From Bimastos eiseni (lineage: Eukaryota > Annelida > Clitellata > Crassiclitellata > Lumbricidae): a DNA stretch of 64,000 nt. Location: positions 34,971,146-35,035,145 of the forward strand of contig OY365814.1 in the NCBI GenBank assembly GCA_959347315.1. The letters run 5' to 3'. Positions 25,574-37,278 of this stretch are shown piece by piece. Position 1 is the first letter of the stretch. Every line of letters begins with the position of its first letter. The notes below the pieces were generated by a model, which was not told where the DNA came from, ran no database searches, and saw only the letters and a list, made by a program, of their open reading frames with translations. The position numbers and the translations under genes are program-made.

Positions 25574-28500
25574 ATGTCGCCTGAGAGACTGAGGAGGAGG
25601 AGGAGGAGAGATGGACAGTGGCTGCTAATCCCTCTAATCTTTCTCAACGCTGGATTATGGCTGACAGCGGACACTCAGCCGCTGCCGCTCAAGTATGACA
25701 TCATCGAGGAGTCCCAACCGGAAACGATCGTCGCTGACGTCAAGAGGGATGGCCACCTAGCGAACAAATACAACGAGACAATCCTCAACGACCTTCGCTT
25801 TCTCTTCCTTCCCTCTGGCGACCGAACCGACTACTTCGTCCTTGATCCGGTCACTGGGGTCATCAGTCGGTCAGAGGTCAGGTTGGATCGCGATGACATC
25901 TGCCCCTCGATGGCAGAATGCGTCCTGGAGTTGGGAGTTGCCATCCAACCACCGCATTTCCAGGTCATCAAGGTCGACTTTCGAATCATGGACTTGAACG
26001 ACGATGAGCCTCATTTCAAGAGGAGTGTCGTCAGTGCGAAAGTCCCTGAGGACAAACCCACTGGACCCTTCCTCTCCATTCAACTCGCTCAGGACCTTGA
26101 TAGTCCATCGAACGGGATCGTGGGATACGAACTCCTGGAGATGGGAGAGACGTTCCACCTGACGGTCGTGAGGGACTCCAGTGGAAGGATCTCCAGAGTG
26201 GAACTGGTTCTTCTGGAGGAACTGGATCGCGAGACGAAGGACTCCTACGAAGTGACCGTGGTCGCCTTCGACGGCGGAACGCCTTCGAGGTCTGGATCAG
26301 TCACGATCCAGATCTCAGTGGAAGACGTCAACGATAATCACCCTGTCTTCGAGACGACCTCCTATGAGATTGCCGTCTCAGAGAGCTCTCCTCCCTCCAA
26401 GTCTTTCCTGAGGGTCCACGCCAAGGACGCCGACTCAGGAGCGAACGGACGGGTGAGGTATCGGATGTCGGATAGGACGAGGAACCAGTTTGGTCACCTC
26501 TTCCAGGTGGATCCGGAGTCAGGAAGGGTCGAACTGATGAAGGGTCTGGATTACGAGACGCACGCTCGGATCGTGCTGGAGGTTCTTGCGCAGGACGAAG
26601 GTCCCGGTCAGACGCTTCCGGCCACAGCCAGGGTCATCGTCAACCTCCTTGACGAGAACGACAATGCACCGGAAGTGCATCTGGATCAGGCGGAGGGAGA
26701 GGAAGTAGAGGAGGAGGAGGGACTGAGGTCAATCGTTAGGCTAAGGGAACACAGTCCTCCTGGAACATTCGTCGTTCAGATAACGGTTAAAGATGAAGAC
26801 ACAGGAAGTGGAGGAGATGTTCAATGCTCTCTTATGCAACAGTCGAATGAAGTAAGTGATCAACGACTGGTCCTCCATCAATCTAGGCTTCGAATTTATA
26901 CAGCGCCATTCTAAAACTAAGCTCAGGGCAACAGCTTATTCACAAGCTTTGAGCTGACAACCGCTTGGACCAGAATCTGAAAAGGAGGAATCTCTCTCAG
27001 AGCCCCAAAATCAGGCATTGATTTATTTAACTGACCCACGGGAACACAAGAAAGTGAAAGCTATGCCATTGTCTTCGGACTCTGTTTGAGTCTCGCTTGA
27101 CCAATCGCTGGTAAGCTCTTTAGTTCTGTGGACTATGTTGTTGCCATAGCAACCCAAGTACCTGCAGCAGATGAAAAAGAACGAAGGAAATTTATTAATT
27201 AATTGCCGTTTAACGGAGAATAAACGATTCGTCATCAACATAAAACCTAATGCATGCGCCCTCAGATGCTCTACCTTGAAAATCGGCGGCATGCATAAAG
27301 TGTCCGTTACAATTATATAAATATGTATATATATACATATATATATATGTGGCGTTCTGCCGCCCGAGCGCCTGCCTAGCGCTAACGGACGGTGTCGACT
27401 CCAGCTTGCGAACACGTCTGAAGTCGCCCGAGTCACTTTCTTACCAAATCTCAATGCTAATGGTTACTCTCTATATCTACCAGGATGTTCACTATCACCA
27501 GGCAAGATTAGGGACGGGTTTCTTCTCCAAGAAAGGTAACACGGCTCGAATTAGTAACGAGGTCTGACTCTGCCTAGTCCGCGGTCGCCGGATGGGCAAC
27601 GTTCTGAGGATGGCCGTACTCAAAACAGGGTTCATAATCATACCGGCAGGAGTCTTCCTCGCCTTGCATACCTTCCAAGCTACTAGCCTCGTCTTCCTCT
27701 ACCTCTACCTGATGTCGTACCGTTCAGCATCTTGTGACTCTGAAACTATCGCCATTTAGGGACACCAAACGTTCTCTTAAGTTACGAGGTTCAGACATAT
27801 TTGAAACAAGTCCATAAGCCATTTCGGCCAATACAATTATCGGTAGCTAAATCCAACGTCTTATACTCTTAGACATTACTGTCCCCAACTCTCTAACCTC
27901 TGTCGCCCTAGACACACCAGTCTCACAGCACTTCGTCATATCATGCTAGACACTTAGCTATCACGTCTTCTGCTCAACACGTATCTCTCGATCTATTTCC
28001 GTGTATGGCATAAACGGCCGCACACGTATATTTTGTCATGCACATTTGACTGACTACGTTCCCGTCCTCTGTGTTAGCAGTTACCCACCAACACTGATAT
28101 ATTCTGCTTCGATAAAAATGACACTGGCATGGTATTCACGGACACTGATAGTGAAGGTCTTCTGTCTATAACCTTCGCTATCTGCACACAGATCTTCGAT
28201 CCGACCTACGCACGAGGGGGCCCGACCTCGCACTTTAGTCAGCTCTCAGAACTGTGTGTGACGACAAACAACCATGTATTCACCTGGGTACCCGATTACC
28301 CAAACGTACTCGTATCGATCACTTCGATCAGACACGCAAATAGATACACTTCGGGAGACCGTCCTCTGCGTTGGCAATTGTCCGCCAACACCGTAATATA
28401 TTCTGATACTCGGGAAACCGGGAGGAGTAACTATGACCAACGTAGGTAACAAACAAGAGTATCTATCGAACGACTATAAAGCCATCAAGAAGAGTTACTT

Positions 28501-31500
28501 GACTAGTAACCTGAAAGTATCAATCGGCACCAGTGTTTTCTCTTGTTTGTCACGTGCTCTTCTAACGTGTTCACCCTCCACGTGTAATTCCAGTGGGTCC
28601 TTCGGGAATTTCCCCGGTATTTCTATCGAGCGTATTCAGTGGGGAACTTTCCCCGAATGTGCCAACGCTCCACCGGCAGCTCTCTCGGTTTGTACGGCTG
28701 CTACTGCGGGAATCTACTCGGCTTGTATTTCTTGCGGCCACCCGAATTTTCATGTCTCCGACAACCTGGGGAAAACGGGAGGAGTATCTATGACCGAACT
28801 AGGTAGCCAACAAGTATATTCCTCGGCCTGCTTGCATCTGTCATATACTTTAATATCCGATCACCCAGACTCTCACATGTCTTTAACTCTCATCGACTGC
28901 ATTTATTCATCCCATCGTAGGAACATATTTGTATTCGTCACCTAGAGATCTGACCAACGGTAATGCAGCAACTCTCGTTTCTCAGACTCGATTCTCTCAC
29001 AGCCAACTGAGGTAAGTGTCACCACGTTACCTCTATGTTTCACACAGACCTGTATTATTATAATCACTTTCTCTGAAGCAATTGTACTCTGTCTCTTATA
29101 CACTGGAACGAACCACTGGCAGATCTTTCGAGGAAGTTCTCGAAAAGAGATTATGTAGTTAGATCTACAAGAAGAAATTAGTAGACGCCTCGCGGGGAAA
29201 CCGCGAGCCAAGATATTTGCAACTAGACACACAAGTGAATAGATTTCTGGAAAACGAGAGGAGTAAGTGTGACCGACCTAAGTAGCCAACAAGAAGATTT
29301 ACCGAAAGATCGCAAGACAATAAAGAAGACATACTGCGGGGACACCGCAGGTACAGATATTACGTTTAGTAACTCAAGTAAAGATACGCGGGGAAACCGC
29401 GACCTAAGACATTGCGATCAGACACGCAAATCAACAGATTGCTGGTAAACGGGAGGAGTAAGTATGACCACGCTAGGTAGCCAAGTATAGATATTTACGG
29501 AAAACCGTAAATGGAAAAGAATATGCAGAGACGCCCACAATTGATCAGGTTTTCGGCACCAAAGGGAACATTCCCTGTATCGAACGCACCAATGGGGTCA
29601 CCCTCCCCGTATTTATCGAATGTATTCATGTTTTCCAGTATTTGTCAACGGCTTCTCCGGTATCTCTCAGTCAGTTTCCAACGGCTTCACGGGTCCGCCC
29701 TCCCCGTCTTTTAACCAACGTGTACACTGGGGAATTCTTCCCGTAAATTGTCTCAACAGTCGCCATAATCTGTCTCGATGTAGCGTTCGGTTGCTCGGGG
29801 CTTTACCCGATCTCTATTTCTGACGGCCACCGACGGGTCACGTATCCGACAACCTGCTGGTATTCACGAGGAGTAACTATGACCGATCTAGGTAGCCAAC
29901 CAGAATATTTCTCGGCCACCAGAACTCCCACGGTCTGCACGGTCGGGGATTTTTCCCAGTCTATCTCTCTGTCGGCCGCCGAGGCCTCTCTCGCTATATG
30001 CGTCGGTCCCTTCTGGGACTCACCCAGTCTGTATCACTCACGGCCACCAACGGGGTCACCATCTTCCCCGTATTTCCGAACAGAACTGTCATTCATTCAT
30101 TTATTTCTCACGATCGGACTTTCTCTGTCAGCCTGTTGACTCTTACGATCAGGGTACGGTCCGTCTTGCGATCGACGGCAGAGGGGCCCACCCCACCAGA
30201 TCAGCGAAAAGCAGCACCAGCCTGACCGCGAGAGCGGCTGTCACTAGAGGTCGTATTTATATGGCAACACTCAACGATCCCTGGAGCGGTACGAGAACCA
30301 CTCTACGTATGAAACAGTACGAACCACTGCTCCACATATATAGCGATGCACCGCATGTCAGGCTATACTCAAGCCAATTCATGCGTCTGCAAGCTATGCA
30401 CTCAATTAAAAACCGCCGATCGGTCTTCCTTCCTATACGCAACACTGTAAAAAAATAGACGTAAAATAACACTATGGCGGGCCGATTATTTAAATAAATC
30501 ATTCATTCAAGCCTTGTGGCGGACAAGCCACATATATACATATATATAGATAGTTAAACACGCATAAATACATACTCACTTACTTTATTTTACATGACCT
30601 TGAAGCGCCGTCAGATAAATTTGTCATTATAATTTATATTAATATGTCAATCAAATGTGTTTTGATCCATATTTTATTACATGCTGTATTTTTCAGAATT
30701 TCTCCTCATCCGCTGACACACCCCTCCCCATTCCGTTCTCCCCATCACCCTCCTCCTCAACTTCCTCGACGCCATTCAGATTGGTTGCCATTGACGACGG
30801 CGAGTACCGCTTGCTGACTCAGACGGAAGTGGACCGAGAGGTCAACCCAGAGTTCCATCTGAAGGTCATTTGCTGGGATTTCGGAGAACCTCCTCAACAA
30901 ACGACGAAGAGCGTTACAGTAGTCATAGACGACATCAACGATAACCCTCCACGATTCACGCAACACATCTACAACGTCAGCATCAATGAGAACAATCAAC
31001 CGAAACAGGTAACAAAACATCCGTTCCGCTTGAATTGTAAGTCTACTTGAACGCTAAATGAAATGGATTGAAGAGGAGGTTGGCCCTGCAGCTAATGATG
31101 ATGATGATGATGACGACGACGACAATGACGACGATGACGATGACGATGATGATGATAATAGTTCATTTCGAAAGGAGACAATCTGACAGAAACTGAGAAA
31201 TGCTAAAATGAGCGATAGTGAACGATAGAAATAGCTATGAATAATCCCATACTAGTAAATATTGTAATAATCCCATACTAGTAAAAATATTGTAATAATC
31301 CCATACTAGTAAATATTTTAATATACTGATCTGGGATAAATTGAGAGTTGTCTTTGGTTGGGAGATCATGGCTGTGTGCTCTAAGTCTTTATTGGTGATT
31401 GGAGTGGAGACGGAGTGGAGGTTGGAGTTGGTGAAGGGCATGCTTAGGGTTGTGTAAACTCGAGAAAGGGAGTCTGGCAACTGCTATGTTTGCAAGTTCA

Positions 31501-34500
31501 GAGACTGCTGAGAAGACTTGACCTAAGTAACCTAGGCTGTTGCCTCTTAATTCTAAGGAGTTTCTCCAGGCGCTTTTAATTCTCAGTTGATCGTCCTTCA
31601 AACTGGAACACATGTTTAAAGATGCGACTTTTGCCAAGAAGAAATGCGTCTTTGTGTCAGAAGTTGTTTAAGACTGATTTCTATCGACCCACGTGGTTGG
31701 GCTGGTATCGCCTCCCAGTAGACTTCTTGATAGGGCTCAATATAAATGTTAGGATGAATGAATGACACGTGCAGGTGGTGGTGATGATGATGTTTCAGGA
31801 GATTGTGAGGGTTAGAGCAGCTGATGCAGACGCTGGAAATAATTCACGGATAACTTACGCACTTCAGACGGACTCAGACGAGTTGTTTGGAATCGAAAAG
31901 TTCAGGTATTTATACAACACAGATTTCATGGATCATAATATTCAGCTGAACTTTCAAATTTAAGGAGATCAAAGAGCACTAATAAAGCAATGGATGTCTG
32001 ACTGGTATCAAACAAAAGATGGAATCTATTGTCTTGCGCTTACCTGCTTTTCCCGAATCATAGCCAAGTATTGACAGGTCAACTGGTGTGCCCGAAGGGA
32101 AATGCCTTAACATAGCTCCTTCAGCCATTTCAAAAGACCGGCGTGGTAGCGGGAAAGTAAGTGCCAGAAATGAAACATGTACTAGGCTATACGGGGGGGG
32201 GGGGGGTCGTCGAGGAAATAATAATATCTACAGCGTGCATCCAGGGGTGGCGATGGGGGTCGAGGGAGACAAGTCCCCCAACCTTTTACAGAAAGTGAAC
32301 AAGCTATACCTGTGTCCCCCACATTTCCTAACCCTCTCATTGGGTGCCCCCCACCTGTCAAACGAGATCGCCGCCTCTGCGTACATCACAGGAGATTTCT
32401 CCTACTGCATAGGTTAGTACTAATAATTAGTATTTCTATGGCGATTGTGTCTAGGTGTGTGTGTGTGTGTGTGTCTAGGTGTGTGTGTGTCTAGGTGTGT
32501 ATGTGTGTTGGTGGAGGTGGAATTCTCTCTGCATGCGGAGTAAATTAGATCCTGTCTAAGCCCTGTTTCAATTGTTACGTTGGTGATCTATCTCTCATGT
32601 ACAGTGGTTCCATTTGGTCGACGAAACCACTGAACCGTGAACTGCAGGACATCTATCGCTTGCTGGTCATCGCAAGGGACAGTGGTCAACCGGAAGCCTT
32701 CTCCACCGCTTCCGTCGTCATCAACGTCCTTGATCTTAACGACGAAGCCCCTCGCTTCGTTCAGCCGAGGTACTCCTTCAGCATCCTGGAAAACCAGCCA
32801 ACGAGGACGGAAGTTGGAAGGGTGAGGGCGAAGGACCACGACTCACAACCTTTCGATAAGTTTTCATTCCACTTCGATGCCACGGGGGCCTTTAAGGTGG
32901 ATGGTAAGAGTGGGGTAATCACCACCCGTCGGGTCCTCAACAGAGAGGATAAGGACACGTACAACCTGACCGTCCTTGTCAAGGACGACGACAATCCTAG
33001 CCTCCAGGACGCGGCAGAGGTCCTGGTCAAGGTCATCGATGTCAACGACAACCCACCTTCGATTGTCTTCCCAAGGTCTGGCAACGACACCCTGCAGGCC
33101 CCGGTCGCTGCCTCCCTCGGTCAAATCATTGGAACCATTCGGGCTATGGACTCAGACTACGGCGAAAACGCCCGCCTCACTTTCTCGATCTCGGCCGGCA
33201 ACGACCTTGAACTCTTCAACATCAACGCACATACTGGTGACGTCATCGTTCGTGCGGACCTGCGTAAGTTCGAGCACAAAACAGTTGCGCTGACGGTTAG
33301 CGCTGAGGACAACGGATTGCCGAAGAGACAGACGGCCGCCATCTTGCGGATAAATATCGGCGTCGTCATTTCGACGTCACGTGACTCATCTGCGCCGTCT
33401 GCTGTTGATACGCAGCTCATCATAGTCGTCGTCCTCGTCACTGTTTCTCTGCTCATCTTCTGTGCTCTTATCATCGTCGTCTGCTTTTTATGCCGCCAGA
33501 AGAGACGGTCGTCCAGAAAGCGCCACCTAGCTTCCGGAGATGTCGTGACGGAGAAGGGAAAGACATCGCCTTCGAGTGGGATGGATGACGTCACTTCCGC
33601 CCTAGGAGATCGAGGGTCGGATAAGTCGTGGAAAGCAGGAAGTCTCATCATAGGAGAGGAAGGATTGGAAGGGAACCTTGACGGATATGTCGTCATCAAT
33701 CGAAACCTCGCCAATGACGTCATCCAGTCTCCGGTTGGCTTATCTTCTTAGGGGCCGTTCACATATTATATAACGCACAAAATCAATTTTTGACCCACCC
33801 CCTACCCCTAATAACGTTATATAACAGCAGCAGTGACCCCCCACCAATATATTATATAACAGATATGCTACCTACCCCCATACCCCACCCGAGAAGCAAC
33901 AACAAAGCCTACTAATAGCCTACAGCACGATAATACATGGTAGTGACGTAAATTCTATCTAAAAACACCATTTTTGTTTCCCTCCTGCTTTGTACTAGAA
34001 ATGAGGATTACAGTATCACCCAGAATTCATTGGTTTAATATTGCACTATCAGGTATTTATCGATAGGTTCGCGGTACAACTCTACCTATTTAATAGCGTA
34101 TGATGTATACAGAGTGCGTATTACAACTGCAATTGGGTATTTCAGCAAACATAAACTATTTACACATACTATAGAAAATGAAATCAAACATCTTGAAAAT
34201 ACGAACCAAAATAATTATTTCAAGTAAATTAATATTAATTTAAACCACAATCATACCAAATCACACAGAATTGAATGTAAGAGCATTTAAAGCCATGCAC
34301 AGGAAGTTGTTAAAATTATAATCAGGAAATTCTTAAAAGTGGATTTATAAATAATAAATCAATTCGCCAGGTGCAGCTGATGGTGCTAGTTTTGGTTCAC
34401 AGCGTATTGTGAACTTCGATTAAACAAAAAAAGTCAGTGGTACATGGAATTTCAAATTGGCAGGCAAATAGGTAAAAAGCATAAGCTGAAAAAGTTTGTT

Positions 34501-36377
34501 ATATAACAAAACCTTCAACCTACCCCACCCCACCCTACACAATAATATAACGCTAACAAAATAGGAACACACCCACCTACCCCTTGAGCGTTATATAATA
34601 TGTGAACGGCCCCTTACAATACGATATTCTAACGGTACCTTTTGCTGGACTACCGATTCACCCACTTTTTCGACTCCTTTTCTCCATTTTACACAATCCC
34701 AAGCATATTCCATTAACCAACTTTACCTCCACTCAATACCCACTCCATTCACCAATTAGGACCTAGAGCACACAATCATGTCCTCCAACCCAAAGACAAA
34801 TCTCAGTTTAATTTATCTCCAGATCATCACATAAAAAGTATTTACTAGTTTGTTGTTCACATCTTGAATTCTTTCTACTTTTATTGTCCTCTGTCACTCA
34901 TGTTAGAATATCTGCGTTTTGTCAGATTGTTTTCTCTCGAAATAAACGAACATCATCACCTCTTCAATGATTCATAGCAACTGTCTAAACTTACTATTAC
35001 ACACACACACGCATACAGACGTAATTTCGCTTGTGTGAGTTGGGTACAAACAGATGATTGCATTGCATTGGTTTTGTATTCATTAATGTTTCTATGGAAT
35101 AGGCGAACTTTGATCGGAGGTCACGTCTGTATTCGACGAACTCTGACATCGTCACCAGATGTCCTTGCAGCGAAGTAGGAGGAGGAGGAGGGGGAGTAGG
35201 AGGAGGTGGAGTGGGTCAGGTGTATATACCACAGATGACGACTGACTATAACAATCCATGCTACAAGTACATCAGCTATCGACCGATCTACTGCAACTCA
35301 GATCTCGGACTCAGTCAGTATATACAGTCGACTTACATTCCTAATCAAAAGAAAAGCACTCGCCATTTTATGAACTTATATAGTTCCATCAGCCATCTCA
35401 AAAATCTTTGAGGTTGTGTATTGCCTGTAGAACAGGGACCATCCACATATTATGTAGGCCTACAGAAAATTACATCTTCACACTAAAGATAAATAGCTAG
35501 AGTCGTTTATAAGAGATTCATCTTATTGCAGGATGGGCTTACTGGTTATTTTCATTAAGCATCATAATTTACGAATTTCAACCATTTCTGGAATAACTGA
35601 ATAGACATAGAGAATATTTGAATAATTGGAGAAACTTTAGAAGCACGCACAACTTACTCCTCAATCAAAATGATGCATTAAAGTTTATCATCTCATATTA
35701 GCAGCAGACATTGTCTGCTATAATTCCCTCCACTCGTCGAATGTAAGTAATGGAAAAATCTGCTGATACTTGTCCAGGTGACATCCCAGTTCTTCCATGT
35801 CCAAGTCCAGACTGGAAGCTTCCAGCTCTTCAAAGCCACCAACGGCGACCGAGCTTCTCCAACTGGCTCAACTCGGAGAGCTTCCAGTTGCAACAGAAAG
35901 GACAGACGTACAACGTGAGCGACACCAACGGGGGTCGGACCATCCGCCCCACGGGGGTAGAACCCTCAACGTACCCCATACGCGCTGAACCACGCACCAT
36001 CTTCGACCCCGTCGACCTAGCCAAGACCTATGGAGGTCGACCCTCCCCCTCGGCCAGCTTCTACAATCGACTCTACCCCATGGGAGAAGGTAAGAAAGAG
36101 TTCGGCTTGAAGAGCTCCAACTCCAACCATCTCGTTTCCACCGCTCCAATCGGTTCAGGGCAGCAGCCACTGGTGCCACCTATCGGGCAAAACGGAAGCG
36201 TCCTCTGCTAAGAAAGGGCGCATTCCATATCCAACAAAAGTTCCAATGAATCGCTGGGAAGCGTTTCTTCCGCCTGGATCATCTTCCTCTCTGGCAACAG
36301 AACTCGCATCTACACTTGGCAACATCATGGACAATCTGGACGTAATGCTCGTCGATAAGCTGGTGCCCTGTGCTTAG
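25574..36377 (+). CDS. Protocadherin-like protein, seven EC repeats
   Basis: Calcium-dependent adhesion receptor of the plasma membrane. Coding exons: 25574-26851, 30697-31008, 31799-31905, 32605-33751 (or 33733 when spliced onward), then cytoplasmic exons 35103-35313 and 35778-36211. All phases fit. A basic start and signal peptide (LLIPLIFLNAGLWLTA) lead into seven cadherin repeats, marked by the calcium motifs LNDDEPHF, DVNDNHPVF, DENDNAPEV, DINDNPPRF, DLNDEAPRF and DVNDNPPS and by a last repeat with DNGLPKR. A transmembrane helix (LIIVVVLVTVSLLIFCALII) and a stop-transfer RQKRRSSRKR follow. Reading through to TAG at 33749 gives 947 residues. Splicing to the two downstream exons gives 1,156. 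Seven ECs recall delta-1 protocadherins, but EC4 and EC5 are split by introns and I see no diagnostic cytoplasmic motif, so no symbol is given. Confidence 0.92.
27347..30536. mobile_element. Possible 3.2-kb insertion in protocadherin intron 1
   Basis: The segment is bounded on both sides by (TA)n tracts. Its ends read TGTGGCGTTCTGCCGCC (left) and, on the opposite strand at the right, TGTGGCTTGTCCGCCACA, a weak terminal inverted repeat that also forms small hairpins. No transposase or other coding region was recognised inside. The interior carries the LSU-like motif array listed separately. The boundaries and element status are inference. Confidence 0.3.
28200..30240 (+). repeat. Diverged repeats with LSU-rRNA-like motif and covarying hairpins
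   Basis: Five copies of a motif GGAGGAGTAACTATGACC-N4-TAGGTAGCCAA lie at 28421-28450, 28778-28810, 29256-29289, 29451-29484 and 29868-29899. The fourth is preceded by GGTAAACGG. These match the core of large-subunit rRNA (GGTAAACGG, GTAACTATGAC, AAGGTAGCC), except for the variable centre. Short perfect hairpins lie among them: CTCGCGG/CCGCGAG (29189-29207), CTGCGG/CCGCAG (29334-29350), CGCGG/CCGCG (29387-29401), ATTTACGG/CCGTAAAT (29493-29512), TTTCGAG/CTCGAAA (29126-29145), GTCCC/GGGAC (30006-30019). Related G4/C4 pairs near 28640, 29595 and 30050 recur beside CGGCCACC and GTATTTCT motifs. No credible protein is encoded. Confidence 0.7.
31089..31162. repeat. (GAT)n / (GAC)n triplet run
   Basis: An imperfect GATGATGAC triplet array inside a protocadherin intron. 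Confidence 0.9.
31244..31320. repeat. About 27-bp repeat, three copies
   Basis: The unit TAATCCCATACTAGTAAATA plus TTG is repeated three times in the intron between protocadherin exons 2 and 3. Confidence 0.93.
32242..32379 (+). mobile_element. hAT-type MITE, copy 1
   Basis: A 138-bp element with ends CAGGGGTGGCGAT and ATCGCCGCCTCTG (imperfect inverted repeats). It is flanked by an 8-bp target duplication that differs at one base (CGTGCATC at 32234-32241, CGTACATC at 32380-32387). The interior (AGGGAGACAAGTC, TTTTACAGA, CCCTCTCATTG) is shared with the copies at 39835 and 40757. It lies in the intron before protocadherin exon 4. An 8-bp duplication and CAG-type ends are hAT hallmarks. Confidence 0.85.
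33751..34613. mobile_element. 863-bp MITE with perfect 26-bp inverted repeats
   Basis: Positions 33751-33776 (starting GGGGCCGTTCACATATTATA) are exactly the reverse complement of 34588-34613. The element is flanked by TTA on both sides (33748-33750, 34614-34616), a 3-bp target duplication of the TWA type seen with PIF/Harbinger-like transposons. Further GTTATATAAC motifs lie under both ends. No transposase frame is present, so it is non-autonomous. It sits 17 bp after the inferred splice donor of the protocadherin transmembrane exon. Confidence 0.93.
34617..35102. other. Protocadherin intron remainder
   Basis: No additional exon or repeat was recognised other than a short (AC)n run near 35000-35012. 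The acceptor for the next exon lies at 35101-35102. Confidence 0.45.
35103..36377 (+). CDS. Cytoplasmic exons of the protocadherin, alternative C-termini
   Basis: Exon 35103-35313 (acceptor GGAATAG, donor A|GTCAGT, phase 1) encodes ANFDRRSRLYSTNSDIVTR and a Gly-rich stretch with YIPQMTTDYNNPCYKY. Exon 35778 onward (acceptor TTGTCCAG) encodes DIPVLPCPSPDWKLPALQ and FDPVDLAKTYGGRPS, with a stop at 36209-36211. The upstream donor is inferred at 33733|GTTGGC, which keeps phase 0. A strong consensus donor G|GTAAGA at 36089/36090 suggests a second form: joining to 36217 in phase adds RIPYPTKVPMNRWEAFLP through LDVMLVDKLVPCA with a stop at 36375-36377, just ahead of an AATAAA. Which C-terminus is used cannot be decided without transcripts. 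Confidence 0.72.
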
Positions 36378-36435
36378 CTTTGGAGTTGCACTTTAGAGAG
36401 TTGGAGGTTGCAATTACAAACGATGACAGGAAATC

Positions 36436-36441
36436 AATAAA
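36436..36441 (+). terminator. Polyadenylation signal of the protocadherin gene
   Basis: AATAAA lies 59 bp after the distal stop codon (36375-36377) and about 225 bp after the proximal one (36209-36211). It is the first canonical hexamer downstream. Confidence 0.6.
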
Positions 36442-37278
36442 AACAAGAAGAAGTCTTTAATTAGGAGATACAGCACAGTCTGTAAAGTAACGATACTACA
36501 TGGTCTGTACCGTAAGGAGATACAAGTAGATAACGAGACAAAAGATGTTCATAGCAACAGCCATCATCGTTGGTTATCTGATAAATCATCTCAATTGATT
36601 GTTCATCTTAAAGAAAGACAACGGAATGAAAGACATTAACAATGTTGATCACATCAACGATTGGCGAATGTTCCACCATCGGAGCAAAATTCATTCGGAA
36701 CTGATGGATATTTTCTCACAAGAACTTCAACAGAACTGAAGTTGGTCCAAATGACTTCCATTCTGAACAGCAACTGTCGTCTAATATGTCGTCGAGTTTC
36801 GTCTCTCGTATTTTCTCTTAACTTTCAATCGTCATCTAAACGTTTATCATCTGGTTTATTGTCTACACAGAATTTTCTAATATAGTGTCTTATATTATGT
36901 ATGCAAAGACTGTCTACTGTCAGAAACTGTTTCACGTTTTTTCAATACAACTGTTCAGCAAACGTCAAATGATCATTGCACAATTGGTGATTAGTAGAAT
37001 GATTGCCATACGATTACCCCAACAGAGGGCGTGTATTTGAGTCTCTCATAATTGAATTAATTGTTATTTACTGTGAGAGATAGTGTTCCATAACACCAAA
37101 AACAATACTATAAGACAAAGTCTTCTCATCAGGTAAGAACTCGCAATTGTTGGAGCAACAATCCAGACGCTACCGAATAAAGACGAGCGACCATCGATTT
37201 ATCAATTCTCCATTTCCACTGAATGAACCTCATTGCTTACTCCAGTCTATGTGGGTTAGTGTAGGTCGAACTGACTCC
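36442..37278. other. Intergenic space between convergent genes
   Basis: No gene was seen. The region should hold the 3' UTRs of the protocadherin (plus) and the METTL24-like gene (minus). Short open frames have no family signature. Confidence 0.5.

Noticed and set aside
28406..28424. CGGGAAACCGGG as a further covarying hairpin
   Set aside because: The arms do not pair beyond two or three bases, so it was left out of the hairpin set.
28433..28945. A 170-codon open frame in the rRNA-like array as a gene
   Set aside because: Its translation has no family signature and crosses the repeated hairpin motifs. The region looks noncoding.
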